Below the pieces are notes generated by a model that saw only the letters and a list, made by a program, of their open reading frames with translations, was not told the DNA's origin and did not search any database. This document shows, piece by piece, positions 8,338-16,160 of a DNA stretch of 49,816 bases. The stretch lies in the NCBI GenBank assembly GCA_946185535.1, contig CAMHJX010000024.1:1-49816 (forward strand). Reading direction: 5' to 3'. This stretch comes from an uncultured Bacteroidales bacterium (GTDB taxonomy: Bacteria > Bacteroidota > Bacteroidia > Bacteroidales > F082). How positions within the stretch are numbered: position 1 is the stretch's first letter; each line of letters begins with the position of its first letter. The position numbers were made by a program, and so were the translations under genes.

Positions 8338-9942
8338 ATGAGAAAACTATTATTATGTTTTTTATGCTTGGCCGCGATGCTGGCGGCAGGTACGAGCCTG
8401 AAGGCTCAAGAAATGACAATGGAACTTTACCCAGGATGGACCTGGATTAGCTATCCAAGCACTGACACACTGGATCTCGCGACGGCGTTTGGTTCATTTA
8501 CACCTGCGGCAGGTGATTACATCAAGTCGCAGGCAGGTTATGCCGAATACTATGCCGGCTACGGATGGTATGGCTCTTTGTCGACTTTCTGGCCCTGCAA
8601 GGGCTATATGTACAAGTCGAACCGCACAGAGCCTGTTGTGGTGACACTCAACATACCGCTTCCGCAGCAGACGGTGACGACAGCAGAACCGACGGACATC
8701 ACCGCCACAAGCGCGATAGTGGGCAGCACGGTGACCATAGGTGAGGATGACCATATCTTTGCCCGAGGTGTGTGCTGGGGCACAGAACAGATGCCCGACG
8801 TGAACGGCAACCGAACGACTGACGCCACCGTGACTGGCAGCCAGACCGTCACCTTGAATGGATTGACACCGAACACCACCTATTACGTGCGTGCCTATGT
8901 GGCAACTGACTACGGCCTTGCCTACGGCAACCAGCAGAGTTTCGCCACTGAGAGCGGTGGATCTGGCCCGAACCCTGATGGCGAGGTTCAGAATATGCCT
9001 TATATGCAGAGTTTCATCTCTGATTTTGGCACTTATATGACGTACGATGCAGAGGGGTCACAGTCGTGGGTGATTGACTACAACACCGCCAAAATGTCGG
9101 GTTATGCGAATGGCACTAACAATGCCAACGAGGATTGGCTCATCTCTTCACCTGTTGCAATCACGGGAGTGAGCGTTGCCAAGATGACGATGGTCTACAT
9201 TGGTCGTTATTTCAATAATATCAATGAAGATGTGACCATTTGGGCTTCAACGGATTACAGTTGGGGTGAAAGTCCAGCATTTGCCACATGGACACAAGTT
9301 TCCGCCTCGTTGATACAGGGTACTGACTGGTACAACTTCCTCACAGCAGAGATTGCCTTGACGGAGTATGTCGGCCAGACGGTCACTTTTGCCGTGAGGT
9401 ATACATCAACTGACAGCAATGCAGGAACGATAGAGATTGAGAGCATTACAATTGAGGAAGGTAATGACTACACCAACCACACCAACCTCGTCCTCAACGA
9501 GCTGAATGGTGACACCAAGTTCATCGAAATCTACAATATGGGCGACCTTGACCTCCCCTTGGAAGGAATGTACATTATGAAGGATGGAACCAATTCGATT
9601 TGGACTGCCGACAACACCATCGTGGCTCCAGCTCATGGTTATGTGCTGCTGTATAGTTATGACGTTCAGGTAGACCATCCAGAGCAACCATTGAATTTGT
9701 TCTTCAACAGCGGTCTTTCCGCCAAGAAGTCCTTGTGTATTACCCTCTTTATGCCTGACGGCACAGTGAGAGACGAGTTTATAAGAGGCACTACGGACGT
9801 ATGGGGTTCGTGGGGTGCTTCTATTAGCAACGTGGCTCCTCAATCCTATGCTCGCACACCCGATGGTGGCGACTGGAAGTTGGCCGATCCAACTCCAGGT
9901 ACCGCTAATCCCACTGAAGGTGAAGACATTCCACAGGAATAA
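8338..9942 (+). CDS. Secreted protein with FN3-like and lamin-tail domains
   Basis: This 534-residue exported protein has a signal peptide (MRKLLLCFLCLAAMLAAGTSLKAQ). A repeat-like N-terminal segment about 25-105 (LYPGWTWISYPSTDTLDL) is followed by a fibronectin type III-like domain (about 108-205, with LTPNTTYYVRAYVATDYG). A jelly-roll segment resembling 'choice-of-anchor'/MAM-like domains covers about 215-370 (NEDWLISSPVAITG). A lamin-tail domain (about 378-525, VLNELNGDTKFIEIYNMG) completes it. No clear type IX secretion C-terminal domain is seen, and no catalytic motif. It is likely a cell-surface or extracellular adhesive or structural protein. It has its own promoter and an unusually long structured leader. 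Confidence 0.8.
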   Translation: MRKLLLCFLCLAAMLAAGTSLKAQEMTMELYPGWTWISYPSTDTLDLATAFGSFTPAAGDYIKSQAGYAEYYAGYGWYGSLSTFWPCKGYMYKSNRTEPVVVTLNIPLPQQTVTTAEPTDITATSAIVGSTVTIGEDDHIFARGVCWGTEQMPDVNGNRTTDATVTGSQTVTLNGLTPNTTYYVRAYVATDYGLAYGNQQSFATESGGSGPNPDGEVQNMPYMQSFISDFGTYMTYDAEGSQSWVIDYNTAKMSGYANGTNNANEDWLISSPVAITGVSVAKMTMVYIGRYFNNINEDVTIWASTDYSWGESPAFATWTQVSASLIQGTDWYNFLTAEIALTEYVGQTVTFAVRYTSTDSNAGTIEIESITIEEGNDYTNHTNLVLNELNGDTKFIEIYNMGDLDLPLEGMYIMKDGTNSIWTADNTIVAPAHGYVLLYSYDVQVDHPEQPLNLFFNSGLSAKKSLCITLFMPDGTVRDEFIRGTTDVWGSWGASISNVAPQSYARTPDGGDWKLADPTPGTANPTEGEDIPQE

Positions 9943-10078
9943 AGTAAAAGCATAAGATTTCTTTTAGGAGGTCTTTTTTGAGGTTATTAAACGGCATTTT
10001 GCGAAGCTAATATGATATTAAAATAAACTGCCGCCGAGTTTTAAGCAAGACAAACATTCTCTAGAACGGGCGAAGGAC

Positions 10079-10120
10079 AAAAAAGTTGGCAGGCGCGAGG
10101 CTTCACCTGCCAACTTTTTT
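10079..10120. terminator. Bidirectional rho-independent terminator
   Basis: AAAAAAGTTGGCAGG pairs perfectly with CCTGCCAACTTTTTT around a 12-base loop. The A-tract on one side and T-tract on the other let it work for both the rightward secreted-protein gene and the leftward hepT transcript. Confidence 0.85.
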
Positions 10121-10151
10121 GGTGTATTCAATAATGCGCGATGAATTATAG

Positions 10152-10239
10152 GAGACGCGATGAAATCGAAAATTAGCTATGCTGAAATGCTTTGCATTCG
10201 ACGAAGTCAAGAGCATTTCGACGTAGTCAATCGCGTCTC
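10152..10239. repeat. Nested palindrome of the AGAGACG family
   Basis: GAGACGCGAT (10152-10161) pairs with ATCGCGTCTC (10230-10239), and inside it GAAATGCT (10184-10191) pairs with AGCATTTC (10212-10219). The outer arm shares GAGACG/CGTCTC with the palindromes near 23661, 26269 and 27048. The interior carries CGACGAAGTCA/CGACGTAGTCA direct repeats. Confidence 0.65.
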
Positions 10240-10361
10240 TACAAGGTTGGATATGGGAAACAATGACGTTTATATTAACGTATACCCCGAACTAGGGTAT
10301 CTTGTCGGATTGGGAGGGCATGGTATTTCATCGCATGCCAATTCATAGGTCACTTGATCTA

Positions 10362-10721
10362 CTATTGCATCGAAATACCCAACGTAGTCAAATAACTAAC
10401 TATTTGTGGACGAAGCAGATGCAGGTCTTCTTCAATCACTTTCCAAACAATGTCTTTTTCAACCTGATGATATCCATGAATGAGGAAATTCCTCATACCA
10501 GTAATCTGTTTCCAAGGTGTTTCGGGGTGCTTCTCCCTAAATTCCAAGGTTAACATATTGGCCGCCTCGCCGATAATCATAATGTTATAAACCACAGCAT
10601 GATAACGCATGCGATCAGCCACAAATGTTTCCATGTCATCTTCCCCAACATATTGGAAAACATTGTCAATGGCCTCCAACATATCAGTTAAGCGTTTAGG
10701 GTCTTTGCTCGGTTCTCTCAT
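10362..10721 (-). CDS. hepT: HepT-like HEPN toxin (DUF86)
   Basis: This 119-residue all-helical HEPN-domain protein carries the catalytic R-x4-H-x-Y motif as RNFLIHGY (Arg77, His82, Tyr84). HepT is the toxin of MNT-HepT type VII systems; the family can cut RNA until its partner nucleotidyltransferase AMPylates the tyrosine of this motif. The start overlaps the end of the upstream antitoxin gene by 26 bases, the usual coupling for this pair. The gene is intact and of normal length. Confidence 0.9.
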   Translation of the reverse strand: MREPSKDPKRLTDMLEAIDNVFQYVGEDDMETFVADRMRYHAVVYNIMIIGEAANMLTLEFREKHPETPWKQITGMRNFLIHGYHQVEKDIVWKVIEEDLHLLRPQIVSYLTTLGISMQ

Positions 10722-11004
10722 AAATTAGTATTTTGTCGCGTTCGGCACTCTCTTTAGCAAAAGGCATCAACCCTCCGACAGTGATTAAGTCTACTTCGCA
10801 ACCCAAAAGTTCTTTCAAATCTTCATACATACCGCCCAATGTGAAAAGGCTGAAATGCTGCGACTTGTCTGGCTCGAAAAGAATATCTACATCACTTTCC
10901 GGAGTCTGCTCACCTCGTGCATATGAGCCAAAAAGCCAAGCCTTCAGGACAGGTTGTGTTCCGAAATAGTCAGCAATGACTTTTATCATTTTTTTTGTGC
11001 TCAT
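10696..11004 (-). CDS. mntA: MNT-type nucleotidyltransferase antitoxin
   Basis: This 102-residue minimal nucleotidyltransferase shows the polymerase-beta core motif GSYARGEQTPESDVDI, which fits G-S-x10-D-x-D exactly (Gly26-Ser27, Asp38, Asp40). The third carboxylate is likely in the CEVDLI segment near residue 73. In known pairs this enzyme AMPylates the HepT toxin and silences it. It is the first gene of a two-gene leftward operon with its own -7 element at 11032-11039, about 28 bases before the ATG. Confidence 0.9.
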   Translation of the reverse strand: MSTKKMIKVIADYFGTQPVLKAWLFGSYARGEQTPESDVDILFEPDKSQHFSLFTLGGMYEDLKELLGCEVDLITVGGLMPFAKESAERDKILIYERTEQRP

Positions 11005-11031
11005 AGGAGAAAATGGAATTCATTTCGAATG

Positions 11032-11039
11032 CAAAGATA
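11032..11039 (-). promoter_or_regulatory. -7 promoter element of the MNT-HepT operon
   Basis: On the minus strand this reads TATCTTTG, a full match to TAnnTTTG, placing the start site near 11025. Confidence 0.7.
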
Positions 11040-11100
11040 CCATAATTCTTTGAATCAAGCATATTTGAGGTTGAAAAAATGGCGTTTCCTTCTCTAGAAA

Positions 11101-12270
11101 TCATTCCTTCCCCACATTCATTCTGCCCAGCAACCTCAGCCAAGGCGACAGGAAAGCGAAGAGGAAATCGTATAGGATGAGCCCTGGCAACAGGCCTTTT
11201 TCGCCCAAACGCTTTGATGCTTTGTGATAGATAAACAATTGTGATCCAAAGCGTAAGAGGAAGAAAAATACCAAAATGGGGATATAGAATACAGCTCCGT
11301 TGGCAATGGTAAAGGCAGGTCTGGCACAAAGTGCAATCAGTGCGATAAATGACACATAGAAAAGGAGTTGTGAACCGTAAAACAGACTCAGCATCAAGCG
11401 TGAGTGTCCATTGTATTTGGAGACGGTGGAATAACGTCTGCTTTTTTGTCGCATCCAGAGCTTGAAACTGTTCGTCGGAGTGGTGAGGATAGCGTTTTCA
11501 GCGTCGATGAGGACTTCGGTGTTCTTTTTTGTGGCCACCTTGTTGATGAACAAATCATCTTCTCCTACCGAGGTGGTGTAATGGGAAATGAAGCCTTGGT
11601 TCCTGTAAAACAGCTCTTTGCGATAGGAAAGGTTCTTGCCGATGCCCATATAGGCATGACGGTTCAAGGCGGCAGAGAGGTAGAGTAGGGCATTTTGCAA
11701 GGCATCGAAACGCATGATGCGGTTCAGTCTGCTTTTCTTTTGCACATAAGGGCTGTAACCGATGACGATTTCGGTTTGGTTGTTGTAGCGATTCACCACA
11801 CTGCGCAGCCATTGGTCGTTGACTGGCATGCAGTTGCAGTCGGTGAGGACGATGAGGTCGTTTTGTGCCGACTTGATGCCCATCGAGAGGGGGAACTTCT
11901 TGCCGTTGAAGAAGTTGAGGTGCTGCTTGAGTTGCACGGGCTTCACTCGGGTCTCCTTGCGTTCGAGGTCTTTCAGGTATTCCTCGGTTTCGTCGTCGGA
12001 GCAGTCGTTCACCACAACGATTTCGAAATCAGGGTAATCCTGCTGGAGTAATGCTGGGATGAGTTCGATGAGGTATTCGTAGGCATCACGCGCACAGAGC
12101 ACTACTGAGACAGGCTCCAATTCCTCGTCCAATTTCGGGCGCGCGTTCCTCTTGTAGAAAGCCACTTTCGAGAAAAAGCCCCAATGATAGATCAATTGGA
12201 TGATAAGGCAGACTCCAAAGACAATTAAAATAATGAAACTAAGGCTGTTATAGTTAAAACTGAATTGCAT
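11101..12270 (-). CDS. Membrane glycosyltransferase, family 2
   Basis: This 389-residue GT-A glycosyltransferase probably transfers sugars to a membrane or cell-surface glycan. It has an N-terminal membrane helix (residues about 8-28), then the GT2 domain: SVVLCARDA (about 53), VVVNDCSDDETE (about 82), a DxD-like TDCNCMP (about 140), and the acid GEDDLF (about 236) followed by RQKSRRYS in place of the usual QxxRW. Two or three C-terminal membrane helices follow. The ATG at 12270 was preferred because a perfect minus-strand -7 element lies at 12294-12301; an upstream in-frame ATG would overlap tgt. The acceptor is unknown. Confidence 0.85.
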   Translation of the reverse strand: MQFSFNYNSLSFIILIVFGVCLIIQLIYHWGFFSKVAFYKRNARPKLDEELEPVSVVLCARDAYEYLIELIPALLQQDYPDFEIVVVNDCSDDETEEYLKDLERKETRVKPVQLKQHLNFFNGKKFPLSMGIKSAQNDLIVLTDCNCMPVNDQWLRSVVNRYNNQTEIVIGYSPYVQKKSRLNRIMRFDALQNALLYLSAALNRHAYMGIGKNLSYRKELFYRNQGFISHYTTSVGEDDLFINKVATKKNTEVLIDAENAILTTPTNSFKLWMRQKSRRYSTVSKYNGHSRLMLSLFYGSQLLFYVSFIALIALCARPAFTIANGAVFYIPILVFFFLLRFGSQLFIYHKASKRLGEKGLLPGLILYDFLFAFLSPWLRLLGRMNVGKE

Positions 12271-12293
12271 CGCTTCGATATGTTTTAGTTTTG

Positions 12294-12301
12294 CAAAGGT
12301 A
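12294..12301 (-). promoter_or_regulatory. -7 promoter element of the glycosyltransferase gene
   Basis: The minus strand reads TACCTTTG (TAnnTTTG), 24 bases upstream of the ATG at 12270. It supports that start. Confidence 0.65.
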
Positions 12302-12395
12302 ATAAAAATGAGTATTTCATGATAGCAAAAAACAATATTTTTGAAAGATTTCTCGGCCTTGGCCGATACCGAAAATTCACAATCAAAAAAAGTCG

Positions 12396-12403
12396 TACTT
12401 TTG
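12396..12403 (+). promoter_or_regulatory. -7 promoter element of tgt
   Basis: TACTTTTG fits TAnnTTTG. It is 16 bases before the tgt ATG at 12419 and rules out the longer in-frame start at 12341. Confidence 0.65.
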
Positions 12404-12418
12404 CGCAAAATTACAACG

Positions 12419-13549
12419 ATGAATTTCACTATTGCTGCTAACGACCCGAAAAGCAACGCCCGTGCTGGCTTGCTCACCACCGGCCACGGCCCGATTGAGA
12501 CTCCAATATTCATGCCCGTGGGCACGGCAGGCACAGTAAAGGCATGTCACTTGCGCGATGTGCGCGATGAGGTGAAGGCGCAAATCATCTTGGGCAACAC
12601 CTATCATCTCTATCTGCGCCCAGGCCTGGAGGTGCTGGAAACCGTTGGAGGATTGCATAAGTTCAATGGTTGGGATCGTCCCATTTTGACCGATAGTGGT
12701 GGCTTTCAGGTGTTTTCACTTACGGGTATCCGCAAGATGAAGGAGGAAGGTGTGACCTTTCAGTCGCATATCGACGGCTCGCGCCATCTATTCACTCCCG
12801 AGCGTGTGATGGACATACAGCGGAGTATTGGTGCCGACATCATGATGGCCTTCGACGAATGCACTCCTGGCACGGCTGATTACAAATATGCCAAGCCTTC
12901 TATGGAGCGCACCCACCGCTGGCTCGACCGCTGCATCGAGCGGTTCAATGCCACCGAGCCCAAATATGGCTACGAACAGGCGCTGTTCCCCATTGTGCAG
13001 GGCTGTGTCTACCGCGACCTGCGCGAACAGTCGGCGGAATACATCGCTTCGAAGAATGCTGACGGCAACGCCATCGGCGGATTGGCCGTGGGTGAGCCAA
13101 CTGAGAAGATGTACGAGATGATTGAGTTGGTGAACACCATTCTGCCTAAGGATAAACCGCGTTATCTGATGGGTGTAGGCACTCCGGCCAATATTCTTGA
13201 AGGCATTTCACGAGGTGTCGACATGTTCGACTGTGTGATGCCCACGCGCAATGGTCGTAACGGCATGATTTTCACATCAGAAGGCATCATCAACCTGAAA
13301 AACGAAAAGTGGAAAATGGACTTCTCGCCTGTCGACCCCAATGGCGAAACTTTCGTCGATGCACAATATACAAGGGCATATCTCCGTCATTTGTTCGTCG
13401 CGGGCGAAATCCTCGGCCCCATGATTGCCAGCTTGCACAACATCGGATTCTACCTTTGGTTGGTGCGCGAAGCCCGCAAGCACATCATCGCCGGAGACTT
13501 TGCCGAATGGCGCGACATGATGCTCCAAAAAGTTACAAGAAGGCTTTAA
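12419..13549 (+). CDS. tgt: tRNA-guanine transglycosylase (queuosine pathway)
   Basis: Tgt swaps guanine 34 of GUN-anticodon tRNAs for a queuine precursor. The 376-residue protein shows TDSGGFQVFSL (base pocket, about residue 95), FDECTP, GGLAVGEP (about 222) and VDMFDCVMPTRNGRNG (about 268, with the catalytic Asp). The usual zinc site CxCxxC before RAYLRHL is replaced by GETFVDAQYTRAYLRHL, so all three cysteines are absent. The flanking residues are otherwise conserved, and similar cysteine-free forms are, to my recollection, common in Bacteroidota. Downstream genes lie close, but the lptG-like gene is separated by an 8-bp tandem repeat. Confidence 0.95.
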   Translation: MNFTIAANDPKSNARAGLLTTGHGPIETPIFMPVGTAGTVKACHLRDVRDEVKAQIILGNTYHLYLRPGLEVLETVGGLHKFNGWDRPILTDSGGFQVFSLTGIRKMKEEGVTFQSHIDGSRHLFTPERVMDIQRSIGADIMMAFDECTPGTADYKYAKPSMERTHRWLDRCIERFNATEPKYGYEQALFPIVQGCVYRDLREQSAEYIASKNADGNAIGGLAVGEPTEKMYEMIELVNTILPKDKPRYLMGVGTPANILEGISRGVDMFDCVMPTRNGRNGMIFTSEGIINLKNEKWKMDFSPVDPNGETFVDAQYTRAYLRHLFVAGEILGPMIASLHNIGFYLWLVREARKHIIAGDFAEWRDMMLQKVTRRL

Positions 13550-13560
13550 GTCCCGCGCCT

Positions 13561-13600
13561 CGCAGTCTCGCAGTCTCGCAGTCTCGTAGTCCCGCAGTCA
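13561..13600. repeat. 8-bp tandem repeat, five copies
   Basis: CGCAGTCT is repeated three times, followed by CGTAGTCC and CGCAGTCA, filling the gap between tgt and the permease gene just before the ATG at 13611. A similar 8-bp x5 array lies before ung. Confidence 0.8.
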
Positions 13601-13610
13601 AAAAAAGTAA

Positions 13611-14690
13611 ATGAGAAAAATAGACGCATATATCTTCAAGAAGTATCTTGGCACTTTTTTCTTTGCCATTTCGATGCTGATTTTGGTCGTCATCATTTTC
13701 GATGTGTCCGAAAACATCGACAGTTTCCTGAAACATAATGCGCCTTGGCAACGGGTGGTGGTCGACTACTACATCATGTCGATACCTTATTATATCAACC
13801 TTTTCATCCATTTGTTCGCCTTTATCGCCGTGGTGTTTTTCACTTCCAAAATGGCTGCCCGTACCGAAATTGTGGCTATCTTGAGCAGCGGCATTAGTTT
13901 TTGGCGCTTTCTCGTTCCCTATATGTTTGCGGCGATTTGCATTGCAGTAATGTCGTTATACTTTGGTAACTTCTTGATTCCTAAGACCAACGAAATCCGA
14001 CGACAGTTCAAGGACGAGTACATGGAGAAACTGAGCCAAAGTGCAGGACGCAATGTGCATGTCCAGATTGAAAAGGATGAGTATGTGTATGTGGAAAGCT
14101 ATAACATCGCTAAGCAACTTGGTTATAAGTTCTCATGGGAAAGATATGATGGCAGCGAGTTGAAATACAAGGTGATGGCTGATATACTCTATCACGATAC
14201 GATTGCCGTTAACAGCTGGTATTTCGATCCCTACGCTATTAGGAACATCGATGGGAAAGAGGAAACCCTATTGAAAGGCCGCAATCTCGACACCTTGATC
14301 AACTTGTATCCCACCGACTTGTATATGATGAAGGAAGACTTTGAGGAGATGGACTTTTTCGAGTTGCGCGACCAGATTCAAGGCATGAAGGAGAAAGGCT
14401 CTGAGGGTGTGAAGGCCTATCAGGTGGAGATGCACACCCGCATGTCGGCGCCTGCTGCAGTGCTCATCTTGACCCTTATTGGTGCAGCCCTTTCAAGCCG
14501 AAAGGTGAGGGGAGGTATCGGTATGCATTTGGGTATCGGAATTACCATCGCGTTTGCATATATCCTTTTCATGCAGATCTCCAAGTCGTTTGCCATCTCG
14601 GGCAGCCTGTCGCCTTTCCTTGCCGCTTGGATTCCCAATTTCATCTTTTGTGTGTTAGGCATCTACTTGCTGATAAAAGCGCCAAAATAA
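13611..14690 (+). CDS. LptF/LptG-family permease
   Basis: This 359-residue inner-membrane protein belongs to the YjgP/YjgQ family, which forms the transmembrane part of the LptB2FG transporter that extracts LPS and feeds the Lpt bridge. It begins with the typical MRKIDAYIFKKYLGTFF. Three membrane helices cover about 12-125, a periplasmic beta-jellyroll domain about 130-265, and three more helices the C-terminus (SAPAAVLILTLIGAALSSRKVRGG near 280). LptF and LptG cannot be separated with confidence in this phylum. The nearby kdsB also serves LPS synthesis. Confidence 0.88.
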   Translation: MRKIDAYIFKKYLGTFFFAISMLILVVIIFDVSENIDSFLKHNAPWQRVVVDYYIMSIPYYINLFIHLFAFIAVVFFTSKMAARTEIVAILSSGISFWRFLVPYMFAAICIAVMSLYFGNFLIPKTNEIRRQFKDEYMEKLSQSAGRNVHVQIEKDEYVYVESYNIAKQLGYKFSWERYDGSELKYKVMADILYHDTIAVNSWYFDPYAIRNIDGKEETLLKGRNLDTLINLYPTDLYMMKEDFEEMDFFELRDQIQGMKEKGSEGVKAYQVEMHTRMSAPAAVLILTLIGAALSSRKVRGGIGMHLGIGITIAFAYILFMQISKSFAISGSLSPFLAAWIPNFIFCVLGIYLLIKAPK

Positions 14691-14792
14691 TCTGAAAATC
14701 AACAGATTGTTATTTTTCTGCAAAAAATTAGGCTCCTTTTGCCGACTTTTCTTTATTTTAGCAACTTCTTATCACCCTAAAACAAGAGTATT

Positions 14793-15404
14793 ATGCACAT
14801 AGCAGTAGCTGGAAACATAGGTTCGGGCAAGACCACTCTTACGGGACTCTTGGCCAAGCATTTCAATTGGAAGCCTCATTATGAGGAGGTGGAGCATAAC
14901 CCTTATCTCGATAGTTTCTACGAGGACATGCAACGATGGTCGTTCAACATCCAGATATTCTTCCTCAACAGCCGCTTCCGTCAGGTGATGGATATCCGCA
15001 ATAGCGGGGAGGATGTCATCCAAGATCGTACTATCTACGAAGATGCCCATATCTTTGCGGCCAACCTCTATTCCATGGGCTTGATGGAAACCCGTGATTT
15101 TGAGAATTATCAATCGCTGTTCGAACTGATGACCAAGTTCCTCCAACCGCCCGATTTGCTGATTTACCTCCGTGCCTCGGTGCCTACATTAATCAGGCAT
15201 ATTGCCAAGCGCAACCGTGAGTTTGAGCAGTCGATTAGCATTAGCTACCTGACCAACCTTAACGAGCGTTACGAGAAATGGATCAACAGTTACAATGACG
15301 GCAAACTGCTTATCATCGACACCGACAACCTTGAGCTCGAGAATCCTGAAGATCTCAGCACTGTCGTCGACCGCATTGAAGGCTCACTTAATGGATTGTT
15401 CTGA
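14793..15404 (+). CDS. Deoxynucleoside kinase
   Basis: This 203-residue cytoplasmic kinase phosphorylates deoxynucleosides in the salvage pathway. It has a P-loop GNIGSGKTTL (residues 7-16), the EEVEHNPYL substrate segment (about 31), the QDRTIYEDAHIF motif (about 76-87; DRS/DRT contains the catalytic region) and a lid segment IAKRNREFEQSI (about 138). These features fit bacterial dAdo/dCyd/dGuo kinases. The stop is 2 bases before kdsB, so they are cotranscribed. The precise base preference is not readable. Confidence 0.88.
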   Translation: MHIAVAGNIGSGKTTLTGLLAKHFNWKPHYEEVEHNPYLDSFYEDMQRWSFNIQIFFLNSRFRQVMDIRNSGEDVIQDRTIYEDAHIFAANLYSMGLMETRDFENYQSLFELMTKFLQPPDLLIYLRASVPTLIRHIAKRNREFEQSISISYLTNLNERYEKWINSYNDGKLLIIDTDNLELENPEDLSTVVDRIEGSLNGLF

Positions 15405-15406
15405 TT

Positions 15407-16159
15407 ATGAAAGTGATAGGAATCATACCCTCTCGTTACGCTTCGACGCGTTTCCCCAGCAAGCCTTTGGCTATGATCAAAGGGAAGACGATGATTCAGC
15501 GCGTTTGGGAACAGGCTTGGAAGTCGAAATTGGACGCTGTTGTGGTAGCTACCGATGACATGCGCATTGCTGATGAAGTGTTGAAGTTTGGTGGTCAATA
15601 TGTGCTGACCGACCCCAATCATCGCAGTGGTACCGATCGTTGCCGTGAAGCGTTGTATATGGTTGAAGGACAATATGATGCTGTGGTCAACATACAAGGT
15701 GATGAGCCTTTCATCGATCCTGCCCAAATCAACCTAGTCATTGAGTTGATTGGTCGAGATGACACCCGACTGGCCTCTTTGGCCAAGCGTATTGAGGATG
15801 AGGACGAACTTTTCAGTCCCAATGTGGTGAAAGTGGTGATGGACAAACAAGGTAACGCGCTGTATTTCAGCCGTAACCCTATACCTTTCATGCGCAATCT
15901 GGATCGTGACAAATGGCTGCAAAAGGGTGAGTTCTATAAGCATATCGGTCTCTATGCCTACAAGACGGAAACCTTGTGCCAAATCGCTGAAATGCAGTCT
16001 ACAAAGCTTGAAATGGCGGAATCATTGGAGCAATTGCGCTGGCTGGAAAATGGCTTACGCATCCGTATGGGTATCACCCAGTTGGGAAGCCTATCTATCG
16101 ATACGCAAGAGGATTATGAAAAGGCCATGCAATTTGCTCAGAATCAACTGGTAGAGTAA
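15407..16159 (+). CDS. kdsB: 3-deoxy-manno-octulosonate cytidylyltransferase
   Basis: KdsB activates Kdo as CMP-Kdo for the LPS inner core. The 250-residue sequence is the normal length and carries the signature IIPSRYASTRFPSKPLAMI (residues 5-23), VVATDD (about 46) and VVNIQGDEPFI (about 92), with the metal-binding Asp in QGDEP. It sits between the deoxynucleoside kinase and the HU/SPOR gene, with intergenic gaps of 2 and 1 bases, and shares the pathway with the LptF/G-like gene just upstream. Confidence 0.95.
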   Translation: MKVIGIIPSRYASTRFPSKPLAMIKGKTMIQRVWEQAWKSKLDAVVVATDDMRIADEVLKFGGQYVLTDPNHRSGTDRCREALYMVEGQYDAVVNIQGDEPFIDPAQINLVIELIGRDDTRLASLAKRIEDEDELFSPNVVKVVMDKQGNALYFSRNPIPFMRNLDRDKWLQKGEFYKHIGLYAYKTETLCQIAEMQSTKLEMAESLEQLRWLENGLRIRMGITQLGSLSIDTQEDYEKAMQFAQNQLVE

Positions 16160-16160
16160 G

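Larger units (their letters stand above)
9943..10361. other. Intergenic region with terminator and repeat hairpin
   Basis: This 419-base gap between the convergent secreted-protein gene and hepT holds a strong bidirectional terminator (10079-10120) and a nested repeat hairpin (10152-10239). The open frame at 10160-10348 lies mostly inside the repeat and has no family features, so it is not called. Confidence 0.6.

Noticed and set aside
10160-10348. 62-codon open frame in the gap before hepT
   Set aside because: It lies mostly inside a nested palindrome and direct repeats, and has no recognisable family or promoter.
12271-12534. Extended start of the glycosyltransferase
   Set aside because: The extension overlaps tgt on the other strand and runs through both -7 promoter elements.
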